DNA of 64,000 nucleotides from Heterohyrax brucei (taxonomy: Eukaryota; Chordata; Mammalia; Hyracoidea; Procaviidae): positions 65,373,296-65,437,295 of the forward strand of contig CM053142.1 in the NCBI GenBank assembly GCA_028571685.1, given 5' to 3'. A program made the translations under genes and the position numbers. The notes below the pieces were generated by a model. The model saw only the letters and a list, made by a program, of their open reading frames with translations. It made no database searches and was not told the origin of the DNA. Below are positions 1 to 12,143 of the stretch, piece after piece; the stretch's first letter is position 1; each line of letters opens with the position of its first letter.

Positions 1-676
1 ATTGCTAAGAGTCTTCAGCACCTCATACTGGTGAGTGGCATCTGGGGTCTTACAAGTTAGCAAACTGCCATCCAAGGTACACCAAATGGCCCCAAGTCAC
101 CAGGAACAGATGATCACCAAGAACAAAACAAAGACACAAGGAAAAAAGAGCTCAGGAAACAGAAGGGCCCGTATGAATGGGAAACTATATCAGCATGTGA
201 CGAGAAGAACCACATGGTGCCTGACCATCACAAAAGACAGATGTGATGGGGCACACATCTCGTTGAGTTCCAGGGGCAACACAAGAAAAAGGGGGGTGCA
301 GCTCAAGAACTCCACTGAAAGAAGGGATTCCCTGGGAGTGTGGCCCATAGACCTGCTGCTGCCCCTGACCAGAAAACACTACTGATGTCAAATATTTGGA
401 CAAAAATGGACTGGACTCTTGGACACAATGTGACTATATGGTATGTGTACTTTATGGATTGGTGCATTTATAGGATGCTGTCCTACCAGTCTCTTGCTAC
501 ATGGGAGAGAAGAGGGTGGAGAGGAGGAGACAAGAGCTTGTTAGTATACAACAAACATAGAATGAAAAGGACGAGTGTGCTGTCACGGGGCAAGAAGAGC
601 AGGAGGAGCTACAGACAGGTGGGCATGTAAAATTAATTTGGATTGCATACTTTCACTTAATCACAATAAAAAAATG
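1..676 (+). mobile_element. LINE-1 3' UTR tail, afrotherian type
   Basis: This is the non-coding 3' end of a LINE-1, cut by the window edge, so its true start is not visible. It aligns by eye, nearly end to end, with 57617-58376. Both share the blocks 'gtgagtggcatctgggg', 'accaaatg' and 'agaagaac..atggtgcctg', and both end in 'ttggattg.atactttca' followed by an A-rich tail. Its order matches the 3' UTR that follows a recognisable ORF2 at 48680-50955. It holds short open frames of about 100 codons but nothing resembling a protein family. Confidence 0.7.
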
Positions 677-1274
677 AATTAGCTAAATAAACATGACTAA
701 AATTTAGGCTATTAAAAAATGCATCTATATATCAATTCAATTGGAGATGTGTATTAGGATGTGATCTTCAAATCTGGATGGAAGAGATGGGGAGAACCCC
801 ATCTACACAATCACTAAAGTGGAAAGAAGCTTAGACATCAAAGCTAATATTTCTCAAGGTGAGGTGGGTTGTACATGGAAGAACATGATTTATTTCAATG
901 GCTTGGGATTGAATTAATGCTTGTTAGGGAAAAAGGTAGAGTGTGAAACTCAGGAATATTGTCTTCGAAAGGTGTTTACATTTAGGAAGCCTCCAAGAGG
1001 CTAAGGTAATCTGGAGTTTAGAATGGACTAGTTTGAGATTAAGCCCTGTTGACAGCAGCCCCCGAGTAAGTGCCCCACAGTGGTAATGACCAGTGGATAG
1101 CGATTACCCAGAGTGAGATGCATTACAGAACCTTCCACAGTTTCCTGGAGTGTATGGAATACACTGGTAGTTCCATGGACTCTTATACTCACTTGGTTCT
1201 TAAAGAACAAAACAGCATAGCGTCTAATAATAACAACAGGTCCCATTTAGCTTTATGTCAGTGCTGATGGTTTA
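677..1274. other. Intergenic, nothing recognised
   Basis: AT-rich unique-looking sequence between the L1 tail and a MIR fragment. I see no coding frame of note, no SINE and no tandem repeat. Confidence 0.5.
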
Positions 1275-1450
1275 CCAGGGCATTATGCTAGTACACTACA
1301 CACATTTACATCTTAGAGTCACTCTGCTAGGTAGGTATAGTTATCCCCACTTTTCAGCTACAAAAACTGAAGTCAGAACAAATAAATCACTCAATAGACA
1401 TTGAGCCAGGATTTATAACTGGGTTTGTAAGGCCATGCCTGTCCTTATAA
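1275..1450 (-). mobile_element. MIR-type SINE fragment, reverse
   Basis: It reads like the reverse complement of MIR, an ancient mammalian tRNA-core SINE: a degenerate 'gtaggtatagttatccccacttttcag' stretch, then 'gagccaggattt'. It is heavily diverged, so the boundaries are approximate. Confidence 0.5.
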
Positions 1451-2336
1451 GCATACCAGTACTAAGTCATTTGAATAGTAGTATCATATCTTTGCCTCAA
1501 CAATGTGACATCTATACTATTACTTTACTCAGTGTTTTTATTAAAGTGACTCATCTTTTTTATTATTTAAATAACTGGTTGTTAAAAGGAATTTCACATC
1601 ACTACTAAAAATGGAAACTCAGCAGTAATATCTGAAGAATCTCAGGATGATGTGCTAGTTGTCTTTTCTTGAACTTAATAATATGAAGCCATATGTACTG
1701 AAAGGAAGAATATTCTTCCATCTACTGCATAAACTCACCTTGCTTCGCCCTTGGGGACACACTGCCCCATCCTGCCTTGCAACCCAAAGCCTGAAAAGCA
1801 CCACTGATCTCTCACTCATCTCTCACTCACTCCCAGTTGAATGCATGAATTCCCCCCTAATACTCCTAACAAGTTATCATAAGTCCTTCGCTTGATCACA
1901 GCGAGATGATTTGCAGTTCAAACTCACAACATGAGCAGAAATGCCTCCTTATAAAGTTTTATCAGAGACACTAGTTTTATTTTCAGGAGCCAAAGAAAAC
2001 GGATAGCTAAATTGTCCACAGTTTAATTTACCCAATTCATAGATAAGGAAATAGAGTGCAATCTTGGGTTTTATTAACATAATCAGTCTCCAGAACATGG
2101 GATAGAGTCATTCTCTCTTTACCATCTCGACTAGTACGTCTCTAATAGTATGTACGGTCGCTTGCTCCAGGAGAGCAGGGCTGGAGGAGGCAGCGACAGC
2201 AGCCTACAGCTGTAGTGTGGATTACTGTGATCGACCCTATTGTCCACAAGTTTCTCAAGTTGCTCTACGTTACTCTTTGCTATTAGCCACACTTTCAGGA
2301 GGAGACCAAAAGTTATGGCGGCTGTCAGCAAACTGG
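1451..2336. other. Intergenic, nothing recognised
   Basis: Low-GC sequence with no open frame above 78 codons and no repeat I can name. It may hold decayed ancient repeats below visual detection. Confidence 0.4.
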
Positions 2337-2490
2337 AAATCCTCATGGTACAGTGGTTAAGAGGTATGGCTGCTAACCGAAAGGTCAGCAGTTCAAGTCC
2401 ACCAGGAGCTCCTCAGAAACAGCACGTGGCCATTATCATGAGGGTTGCTAAGAGTTGGACTTGACGGCAGCGAGTATTTTGTTTTCTTGG
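2337..2490 (+). mobile_element. AfroSINE
   Basis: tRNA-derived SINE. The A-box-like 'tacagtggttaagaggt' and B-box 'ggtcagcagttcaagtcc' are both clear. The body continues through 'ccaccaggagctcctcagaaac' to 'gttggacttgacggcag'. Confidence 0.85.
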
Positions 2491-2639
2491 TCAGTGAACT
2501 AGTTAGATCCATAGGAGGGCAGTCTGCTGATCAGTGGTTGAAGGGAAACAAGACGCCAGATGAGGGATAGAGACAGAAGGTATGGCTCCTCAAATATCTG
2601 TCCAACCATCAGAATAAATGAGAGAGACAGCTTGTTCTA

Positions 2640-2790
2640 CCTATTGCCATGGCCAGAGACACCACTTGTGGTGTAACCTTCAGTAAGTCATTTAATCTGT
2701 CTGCCCTTCAGGATCCTACTATCACATTGTGTTTGAGAAGATCCTATGTGCCTGGGGACAAGGCCTGGCCCTTAGTAGATGTTCACCAAG
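2640..2790 (+). mobile_element. MIR-type SINE fragment
   Basis: It has the MIR order 'gtaaccttcagtaagtcatttaatctgtctgccc' and then 'cctggggacaaggcctggcccttagtagatgttca', the typical 3' end of the family. It is diverged. Confidence 0.55.
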
Positions 2791-3764
2791 GTCGTTAAGT
2801 TTGGATTTCGATGAAGCATCCAGTTCCACCAAAGAAAGAAGTGTCTTAACACAGAATTGCTAGACAATAGTGTTGCCTTTTAGGCATGAGTTCCCCATCA
2901 GCATAAATGTTTGAGCAGAGGTATTATCATCATCTATCAGGGACGCTGTAGGTAATTTCTCCACGACAGATGGGAGCTTGAACTGGGAGTCCCTTACTGG
3001 GAACCCGTAAGAGACTCATCCCGGGTTACAGCTTGTGGAAGAGTTGAGACTAGAGACTACACCCACCTCAAGTCTATTGCTTGCTCCACGATGCTATATA
3101 CCACACAATTGTTTTTATTATACAGAATCCTGTCTAGAGGCCATCCCAAATATGAATGTGTTAATTACTACTGGTTTTTCTTTCTCAAGGGCCACATGTT
3201 TAAGAAGGAAACTTGTGTCCGAAAACATGTAATTTCATAAAACAAATAATTTACAGCTAAATGAATTCCGCTGGAGCGCACAGAACCTTAATGAATGTGT
3301 GTTCAAAGTAAAGTCTCTTGCATGCTCCAAGCAACGAAAAGTGAGAGACAAAAGTGGACATGGGGGAGAGTTCTACTTGTGTTTTCCTACTTACTAGACA
3401 TGCCAGAAAGCAAAGATTGCCTAAGATTTCAACTCTGGGAAATTTGTTTCACTCCCTTTTCACCAAAGGAGTCACCTGATGTCCCATGAGTTCCATGTAG
3501 CTTAAAATGAGCCTCCTGCAAAGAGGCCCATGAGGGTTGTGAGCTGTCATTGAGTCACATACAGAAGGGACTGCAGACACGGCTCAATCAAAACTCTGTG
3601 CTCTAACAGTGGCTCTGTTTGAGTTGCAGGAGTAGCATTTTGTTACCTAAACCTATGTGCTAGGATTCCCTTAGCCCTGCAGCACTGTTTTATTTCTTAG
3701 AGCTCTACATCCCACATATTTTTCAAGAAGGCCATCCCATTTTACTGACCTAAACATTCTACTG
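2791..3764. other. Intergenic, nothing recognised
   Basis: Mixed-composition sequence without a recognisable gene or repeat. Its short open frames have no family resemblance. Confidence 0.4.
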
Positions 3765-3850
3765 ACCAAAACAAAACCCACTGCCATCAAGTCAATTTCA
3801 ACTCATAGAGACCCTATGAGTCTACCGACCAAGGGCAAGGAAAACAGCAT
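3765..3850 (-). mobile_element. AfroSINE 3' fragment, reverse
   Basis: Begins with 'ccaaaacaaaacccactgcc', the reverse of the SINE 3' end, and loses similarity after about 80 bp. The tRNA-like head is missing. Confidence 0.75.
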
Positions 3851-3964
3851 TTTCCATCAGTTGACAACATGTACCAAGTGCCCTCCTGTATGAGGAGTTT
3901 AACGAGCTCAAGCCTTTGATGAGTTAAATACCTGAGAGCGAGAACATATATAAATCCACTATTT

Positions 3965-4130
3965 AAGAATCTCCTGGTGGTGTACCATACGCATTTATGG
4001 CTGTTAACCAAAGGGTTGGCAGTTTGAATCCAGGTGCTCCTTGGAGACCCTATGGGGCAGTTCTGCTCTATCCTGTAAGGTCACTGTGGAATCGACTCAA
4101 CAGCAATGGGTTTGTCTGGTTTATGTAAGA
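3965..4130 (+). mobile_element. AfroSINE (first of three in a row)
   Basis: A full-length but decayed copy. The B-box region is 'ggcagtttgaatcc', and the body 'ctccttggagaccctatggggcagttctgctct' ends in 'atcgactcaacagcaatggg'. The next copy follows directly. Confidence 0.85.
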
Positions 4131-4295
4131 CACAGAGCCCTGGTGTTGCAATGGTTAACAGCCTGGCTGTTCATCACAGAGTCAGCCATAGGAATCCACC
4201 AGCTGCTCCTTGGAAATACTATGGGGCAGTCCTATTCATCCTTTAGGGTTACTATGAGTCACAATCCATGAAACAAGTTTTTTGGTTTTGGTTCA
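4131..4295 (+). mobile_element. AfroSINE (second of three)
   Basis: Starts with 'agccctggtgttgcaatggttaa', directly after the preceding copy. The B-box is degenerate. The middle ('tccttggaaatactatggggcagt') is well kept. Confidence 0.8.
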
Positions 4296-4369
4296 TGTAA
4301 GACATAAAGTACATAAAGGTGCTGGATAGATATAACTCCTTGACACGATGATGGCTATTAACGGTAATA

Positions 4370-4540
4370 TGGAAACTCTGGTGGAGTAGTGGTTAAATGC
4401 TTTGGCTGCCAACCAAAAGGTTGGCAGCTCAAATCCATCAGGCATTCCTTGGAAATTCTGTGGCACAATTCTTCTCTGTCCTATAAGGTTCATATGCGTT
4501 GGAATTGACTCAACAATTTTTTTTTCTTTTTTTTGGTTTA
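4370..4540 (+). mobile_element. AfroSINE (third of three)
   Basis: 'ggaaactctggtggagtagtgg' head, 'aaccaaaaggttggcag' anticodon-side region, and a 3' end 'ggaattgactcaac' running into a T-rich stretch. Confidence 0.85.
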
Positions 4541-4559
4541 TGATGATAACATTGCATTG

Positions 4560-4745
4560 GAATTTTAGAAATTTAGAACTGGAAGGGAACTTCATGCTCC
4601 ATTCCTGCAGCCTGTTAGTTTTGTAAATGAGCAAACTGAGACTCAGAAACACTTAAGACATCCCCAAGGCCACAGTGCTAGTTGGTGGCACAGTAGGAAC
4701 CTGAAAGCTGGTATTCCAACTCATAGCCCAATGCTGTTTCGACAA
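4560..4745 (-). mobile_element. MIR/L2-type ancient repeat, reverse
   Basis: 'tttgtaaatgagcaaactgagactcagaaacacttaag' followed by 'ccaaggccacagtgctagttggtggca' is the reverse-strand MIR core. This is the last recognisable interspersed repeat before the long repeat-free upstream region. Confidence 0.5.
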
Positions 4746-7700
4746 CATGATGTTCATAGCATCAGTTATCAGCACCAATTCTAGGAGACATCCCAACTAA
4801 TAATGAGACATCTATATCCTACTCAGACAATGCCTAGGTGACCTAGGACAAGTAAAAGAGCTATTCTGACCTCAAGGGCCCTAACCAAAGGAGGGAAACA
4901 CTAAGCCATATACTGTCATAGACTCAGGGAGGCTTCATTCAGATGAAAAACAAATGCTTTGAGAAATACTGCTACCCAAAGAAAGGAATGCTGCTCAGAA
5001 GCATCTTCTTCTTTGGCTACTTTAAAAGAACTAACCAAGCCCCAACCATTTGACAAATAGCCAGCCAACTAGTAAGTTACAAATAAAAGATTTAAAAACT
5101 ATTCAATAACATAATTTAAAAAACCTACCAACTCCAATAATCTTGATTGAATTCTGAAGATAGTTTCCATCTTCCTGGTTCAGGATAGGGTACATAATAT
5201 GATGAATAAAACACAGCATCTCGTTTTATGACTTTTCATTCTATGGTTTTCTTTTTCTTTTTTTTTTTTTTTTGACAGTCACTTCTCTGAGATATTAATT
5301 CCTTCCCATGTCTAATGACAAGGCAACATGATTCTCAGAGGTAGCAACTGTACTGTCCGACTCTTTTTCCTTCCCATCTGCCTTCCAAAATATTTACTGG
5401 GGATCTACTAATGTCCACTACAACCTCAATGCCTTGCACACAATGTTCAGCTAATGCAAAGGACTCAATTCTCATCAAATGAATGAATGAATCACAAAAG
5501 TCAAAGGCATTCTCCAAAGCACAAAACTCTCAGTATATTTGATTCTTCCATCAAAATCACTTAAATTCTATCTTACAAACCTGAAGTGTGCCCTTGACAT
5601 GCTCCAGTGTATCTCTGCACAGACCTGTGATGTTATCAGTTTAACACATATGTGATCTCTCAGCATGAATAACCTGGATGAATGCTATATAGAATTTCAG
5701 TTGCAGACTCCCAGACACAGAAGGAGTATTCAATAACTGGCCAAAATGTCATGAGGTCCTACGGTCCGTTCCCCTGGCTCAAAACAAGACTGCATCTAAT
5801 CTATGGCAGACAATAATGCTTTCCTAAATCTCAAAAATTTTCACTAAATGAAACCAACACAGTCTGCCTAGGTAAATTCTCAAGTGTCTAAATGGAAGGT
5901 CAAACTTTGATTTCTTGAGGTGAGTATGGTTTTCATTTCAAGTGCAGCAAATTTCACTGGAGTTCTATTGCCGACTTATTTAAAAGATTTGTTAGATGAC
6001 ATAAAATTGCTAGTAATTACACTACAAAGAGTAATTACAGGAACTTTTACAAAAGCAAGAGAATCTGAATCTTATTCAATAGTCTGTTAGGGAAACTTTA
6101 AATTAAATATACTATTTTATTTTAAAAGCGAAACAGAAGAAGAAGAAAGGAAGGAGGTAGAAAAACTTGTTGTTCTCCAGCTTATTTGAATCACACCCTA
6201 CAGATCATGTGCTTGCTACTTGACACAACTAAAATTTCCTAAGTTGAAATGCTTTCAGGAAGACCCACATACAAAACGGCCTGCACAGACCTGATGCATG
6301 ATATGGAATCCTCTCTCAAAAAAAACAAAAAAATAAACGTTTCATGATCCTGAAATAATTGGTGGCCATGAGAAGCCAGATGTAAAGCATTTCATCTGAA
6401 ACTTGATGTAAACTAACCCAAACCGTTTACTTCAGAACATCTCCCTTGTTCCCAGGAAAGAGCTTTGGTCCTGGGTTTGTCTTTGTTCAACAGACCAATG
6501 TGCTGTTCTCGAAGACGGAAACATACGTGGGCACAACAAAGGAAAGGAAGGCTTTAGAAGGGAGGCAAAGGATTTTTCTTTTTCCTTTTCAAACCTTTTT
6601 TTGTTTTGTTTTGTTCTTTCTTCCCATAGCCTATAGATATACTAAATTTTGGTGACTTTTTTCCTTTCCAAAAGGGCAAAATTAAATGCTTTTTGTGTTA
6701 CTTCTCAGGACCAAATCTTAACTTTAATATCCGTCATTTCCTTAAAGTTTGACAACTACACTTCAAGAATGAAATAAAGTGAAAGCTCACACTCACTCTT
6801 ATTGCAAGAAGGAGAATAATAATAATAGTATTGTTGATGTTATTATTAAATAGGGCTTGTTGAGCTCACTTCTATACATCAGCAAGAACTATTTGGTTTA
6901 CGGTTGATCGGAACACAATAAAAGTGTGATATGAAATGGCTAACAACAGAAACAAACTTGGAGTTTTGGTCTAATTTCACCTTCCACATAATCCTCCCTG
7001 CTCCAAATTTCTGCTTTTCTAAGTTGTTTACATAATGCATAAGCTCAGACTTTGTTTCAAGTTCATGTAAGAGCAGATGCCCTTACTGAAGGATGAGCGA
7101 AGAGGAAATGCATTCCTCATAGGAGCCTAAATCCAACCTGGCTGGGATTGTACAGCATACTTCTAAAAACTGCTTGCTTTCAGGTCAATTCTTAAATATA
7201 ATGAACATCTCCCTCTAGAAGTGCACATTTTGAAGTTCATAAAACTTTAAAGAACCACCTGTTTTACATGTAGAAACTCATTCCTTTTAATGCCAACAAA
7301 AGGCCATCAAGAAAATAATTTTAGAAAAACAGCAATTTGCCTCCTGAAATGTGTCACTAGGAGGAGAAAACAAGGCTTATTAGAAAACTATTTTTCTGAT
7401 TTTTATTAATTAATTGTAAAAAGCTTGGAGTGTATGAATGCAGCATGTTGTAGAATTATGGTATAAATTGTACTAGCAGATGCTGGCAATCCTTGTGTTT
7501 AAAGATTGAAAAATAAAAAAAGAAAAAAGAGACAGTTATTAGAAATATTTTACATTGCTTCAATTTGTAACTGACACATAGCTGAATGAAACCATGAATA
7601 TTGGTTTAGAATATTGCATGACAGTAGTCAAGTGGACGTTTTACAGGGAAATGAAAGTTTGAACCTGGACACGAAGGTTTTAGAAAACAAATAAAAATTA

Positions 7701-8900
7701 CTACTCATCAAAAAAAAACTTTCAGTGTAGGTAGTCTTGACATTTTATCAAAAATTTACATCCACAAAGTGTTTAACTTGACTTCTCATAACTTAAATGT
7801 CTGAAATGAAGCTGGAGCAAAATGTGAAGAACATTTGTCTTTCTGGTTTTTCAAACACTTCCTTTGGCTCCTTTTTTATTTTTAATAATTTATTCTGTTT
7901 CCACCTTTTTACACATAAACCTACTGTCTATCAAATCAAGCACCAAAAAAATAAGCACTCGAAATTACAGTTCATTCAGGCTCAGCTTCAACAGAAATTA
8001 GTGGCATTTTAATTAATTTTAGGTTTTTTTTTCAGAAGAAACAAACCAAAATCTTTTGTCTCAGACCAGCAATCATAAAACGAAAAAGAAATAAATAATA
8101 AGTTAAAAACAGAAGAAATGTGTTAAAACGAAGGAAGACAACAGTGCTCATAACCAAACTCTGTCATCTTAAAAAATAAACATTTCCACACTTCATATCT
8201 GATTCAAACAGAAAGCGTAACCCTTACATTTGAAACAAATAATTCCACCTCAAATCCACATTTTCGAAAAAACCCTTAGCTTTCTGCATTTGATTCCTGC
8301 AACTGAGTTTTTACCTCACTGAGGTAAAAGCCAGTTAAAAATTACTGTTTTTCTCCCAAACATACTCATTTAAGATTCCTTGTAAAATTCAGCATAAATC
8401 TCACCATAGTTTTAGAAAATAATGACACATTCCAGAAATTACTCCTCTATTGAAGGTTATTTTGTTTTTCTTTTTTAATCGCCAAATTTAGGGGAAATGA
8501 AGGTATGTGGACTTGCCCTGTAGTTGCCGGGTTTGGGGGGTTTCTGTCTTTCTTTCTTTCTTCCTTTTTTTTTCCTGCCCTTGCGGTACTGAAGGTTCTC
8601 CAGGAGTAGGATACCACGAAGATGTCCAGTGAAGGGGAGGGGAGCCGCCCTGCACTTTATGCCCATCTGTTTCTGTAACTATTTTGACAACCACCTTTCT
8701 TCAAGGATTTACTACCAATACAGCAAAATTCGTCCAGTGTTTCTGACATCCACCCACTGGAGACTGCGCACATGTCATTTTCACAGCCAACCCAGCCGAT
8801 ACTTAGCTAGTCGATGGGGCAAGGAGCAGGGAAGACTATGTCGCACGTGTAAAATTCCTGGTGTAAAATTAAATGCACAACTTAATACCCAAGCAAAACA
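4746..8900. other. AT-rich, repeat-poor upstream region
   Basis: About 4.2 kb of low-GC sequence with no AfroSINE, L1, LTR or MIR that I can recognise, and no coding frame. It contains only simple tracts (T-rich near 5250-5272, A-rich near 6316-6335, a (TTTC)n stretch near 8545-8572). Such retention of unique sequence upstream of a developmental cell-cycle gene may mean distal regulatory content. I cannot show it from one sequence. Confidence 0.45.
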
Positions 8901-8909
8901 CCGTCACAT

Positions 8910-9960
8910 TTTCCTGTCTGGAGGAAGAACAGGGAGCTAGCGGCGGGGCGTCGCGACCAGCAATCGCGACATGCAGTCTCGGGCCGGTATCAAGCGGAAA
9001 TGGACCGAAAGAAAGAACTTTTTTTCTTATCCGGAGCTGAGAGCGGCTTCTGATTTTGCAGGGGGAAAAAAAAATAATAATAAAAATAAATAAACTCCTA
9101 GGCGGTGGGAGCTGGAGGAGGGGCGGGAGATGGAGGGGTAGCCAACGGGGTGGCAACTCCCGGGACAAGAAGCCAAACCTCTGGAACCCCGCTGTCCAGC
9201 CGGGGACCGGCGACACTGCGCGCCACCCCGCAGCTCGCAGCGCCAACCGCCAGGGCGCCCGCAGCGCCAGCCGCGAGGGTGCCGGAGACGCCGCGGCCCC
9301 CGCCCCCCCGCCGCCACCGCGCCCCCTCCCCCGCCGCTTCCTCTCGCTCACCCAGCCCCTTCCCCCACGTGCGGGTGACGTCAAAATTCCGCGAAAAAGC
9401 CGCGTGGTGGCTCCCGGCGCGGAGGCGCGATTCCGCCAACTAGCGGGCCCCTGTCCGGGGGCGCCCGGGGGAGGGTGAGCGAGTCGGGTGGCCGGGTCCT
9501 TCTGCTCCCCCGGGGCAGGGCCCCGCCGACGCCGGCAGCCAGACGCCCCCCACCCTAAATCTTTGTGGAAAATTCACTTTATAAAACAAATGCATTTCCA
9601 GGCTATTTTCGGTCGCGTGAGGCGTGTCCCGAAGCTGAATCAGACAGGAAGAGGGGGAAGTTCGGATCTTTTTAACCCTCCCTCCTGTTCCCCCCCGGGG
9701 AGCAGAGTACGATGCTAGGTGGGGGAACAGACGGCAGGCGCTGCCTCGCTGACCCACGCCTACTGCATCTGCTGCCTCAGGAATACGCCTGCTCCAAGCT
9801 GAAATACCGCGAACCTGCAGTTTAAATACATGGGCCTGGCTGGTTCTGCTCCCCACTGAATCCTGAGCGTCCCCATACCCGGTGGGCGGGAGGCGGTGGT
9901 TGGAAACACCCCGCTCCCGGAAGCTCGGGGCTCTGCGACCGCGCTTTCACACCTGGACGC
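8910..9960. promoter_or_regulatory. Distal CpG island, about 4.7 kb upstream of the CCND2 start codon
   Basis: GC content and CpG density rise abruptly near 8930 and fall near 9960, with the densest part at 9180-9480. The core contains an E-box, a palindromic CRE and an E2F-like site within 31 bp. It is separated from the CCND2 promoter by about 3 kb of less CpG-dense DNA. It could be an alternative CCND2 promoter, the start of an upstream or antisense non-coding RNA, or an unmethylated enhancer. The overlapping GC-driven open frames have no conserved protein signature. Confidence 0.6.
9366..9396. promoter_or_regulatory. E-box / CRE / E2F-like cluster
   Basis: CACGTG is at 9366-9371, the palindromic CRE TGACGTCA at 9376-9383, and TTCCGCGAAA at 9387-9396. 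The last is E2F-like and also fits TTCnnnGAA. All three match or nearly match consensus and are separated by only 4 and 3 bp. Known binders would be Myc/Max/USF, CREB/ATF and E2F. Occupancy is inference. Confidence 0.6.
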
Positions 9961-11595
9961 GCATTGCCAGAGTACCTGGGAACCTCGATTCGCTAGCTCC
10001 TCCCCTCCCTCCTTGCTGACCTGTGCCTTTCGGTTCTTCGACTTTCCCTCTTTTCCTTTGTTGCATTTTTTTTTTCCTGCCTAATTTACTTTTATCTCCT
10101 TCCCACTACCTCCTAATTCCTCTTTCTGTTCCTCCTCTAGTTCCATCCCAGGTTCTCGGGTAGCCAGGAACCGACGCAGGGGACTCTCAGTCATCTACTT
10201 TTAAATGACCGTCGGGTTTTTCTAATTTTTATGGTCATCTATCCCTCAGTGGAGAAACACAAGGGGAGAGCTGGGGAGGGGGACGACGGCCCAGGAACTC
10301 CTGGGTCTAAAGACTTCCACCAGCCTGGCCTGAGTGCCTCGGTACAGAGGCGGCGAGGCTCGAACCCACACGCCTTCTGAGGTTTGCGCCTACCGCAGGC
10401 TCACCTTGCCCCACGGCATCCGCCAGGTGAACTTGGGAGTGTGTGTGCTTAGCCTGCAGGTTCCTGCAAAGAGGAGCCTATAAACACCCAACACTCGGCT
10501 GCACCCTACACCTACAGGGTTTTGTACACTTTCCAACCGAAACTCCGAAACACGAGGAGTGGGGGTGGGGAACCCGTGAGGAGAGAAGGCATGAAAGTCC
10601 AATAAAAGTTGTGTTCGCTCGAGTTTATCACTGATCCTACACAGGACAAGATTTTTTTTTTTCTCCTGAGTAGTTAAAAAGGCACAAGGAAAACTCAACA
10701 CCCACCACCCCCAAACGCAACACACACACCAGTACCCAGGTTGAGTTCAAAGCCAGAGCAAAGGTGCTTGCACTTTTTTCTGTAAATTTGAATGTATATC
10801 TAAAGAAACTGCACACGTTTGCCCAGGAGGCAACGTGCCTTTTCCCGCGTGCTAGACAGTGTTTTTCAACAAGCAAAATTCAGGTTTTAACACATGATCT
10901 AAGTGGCCAGCAAAAGGGAAAACTCCATTTCCAGTCCAAGGTTCCTGGAGAAGTTCCTGCCAACGCCCGCACCCTCTCACGCCCCTCCCCAAGAGCTGGA
11001 GACTGAAAATCGACTGGGAGACGGCTTCGACGCGAGGTTAATGTTCGGCTACAGCCTAATATGAAGGGGAAGTGAACGGAGGAACTTAAAGGGCTTTTAA
11101 AAGCCGAGCTTGCCACGCGGGAAGCGCCCCAATTCGCGGGTCTTCATGAATGAAGACAGCAGCCGGGAAGGGGGACATCCGTCCCTCCCCTCTCCGTTCC
11201 TCCCCTCTACCAGCCCCCAACCCCCCCCACCCGCGGAATTTCTCAGTAAAGCAAGACGTGGGTGGAGGTAGGGGTAGGGAGGGAGCGCAGGGGCTAGAGG
11301 GCCCTCTGCGCACTGGGAGACGAGCTCTCGCCACCCAGGTTTTCTCCTCGTGGTGGGCAAGGCCCTAGGGACGACCACCCGCTTTTTCCCCGGGCCCCCT
11401 TCAGGGGACCCTGAGCTCGGGAGTCTTTCCTTGCAGGGAGGTGGAGAAGACCGTGCTTAGCTGGTTATCAAGTGATGTCAAGCGCCTGAAAGCCCTCCGG
11501 GGCTTATGTCCTTGCCTGTCGGGTTAGATTTATACTTTAAAAAATACCTCTCTCCGCCCGCACCTTGTCGCCACCTCCCCCAGCTGCCCCAGCAG
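9961..11595. other. Moderately GC-rich upstream sequence
   Basis: Between the distal CpG island and the proximal regulatory region. C- and T-rich stretches alternate with CpG-containing unique DNA. I see no repeat element and no convincing coding frame. Confidence 0.4.
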
Positions 11596-11599
11596 CTTT

Positions 11600-11640
11600 C
11601 TTTGATCCGTTCCAAAGTGGCTGAGGTGACCTTTGAGTCA
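11600..11640. promoter_or_regulatory. TCF/LEF-like and AP-1 motifs
   Basis: CTTTGATC at 11600-11607 matches the TCF/LEF core, and TGAGTCA at 11634-11640 is a consensus AP-1 site preceded by 'gtgaccttt'. CCND2 is a reported Wnt and mitogen target, which makes both plausible, but the evidence is motif match only. Confidence 0.4.
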
Positions 11641-12072
11641 TTCCTTTATGGGGTCTTAAAATGTAAGTTCATGTTATTTATCCCGAGTGACTCAAAACCT
11701 TAAGGCGGGAAGTCCAACTTGACTAAAATCACTAAGTGACAGTCAGGACCCTACTGTATTCCTGTGAACACTGTACTCAGCCCGAGTGTCATCCGCTACG
11801 CGGAACTGTTTCATTTTGAGTTTGCAACTTGGGTTTTTCAGTGAGCTTTTTTTCCTTCCCGAAAACTAATGGCTTCCACAGCAATTAGCCTTTTTTCTCG
11901 CCTGCCCCCGCCCCTCCCGGTTCTTTGCACACTGTAGATCGAATACTAATACCCGCGGCTATTGATAAGGTGGCAGGCGCCCCAGCTTCTCCCGGGCCTT
12001 CTCCGCCCGGGTCCCCGCTCTCCCTCCGCCCTCCCCTGGCTTCCTTTTGATGTAGCGGGGAACGCGTCCTAC

Positions 12073-12094
12073 TAAAAAAAAAAAAAAAAAAAAA
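12073..12094. repeat. Poly-A tract
   Basis: An uninterrupted run of about 20 A inside the GC-rich upstream region. It is a simple-sequence tract and not the tail of a recognisable retroelement. Confidence 0.9.
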
Positions 12095-12143
12095 GTAATC
12101 TGCCCGGTAACAATCAGCGCGCAGTAGCAGGAGCCCCAGAGCT

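Noticed and set aside
2337-2420. tRNA gene from clear A- and B-box sequences in SINEs
   Set aside because: The boxes belong to AfroSINE heads throughout the window. None folds into a cloverleaf with paired acceptor and anticodon stems.
8869-9478. Overlapping open frames of 96-171 codons on both strands in the distal CpG island
   Set aside because: They overlap in several frames and are rich in Arg, Gly, Pro and Ala, as GC composition dictates. They show no domain, splice context or start-site logic.
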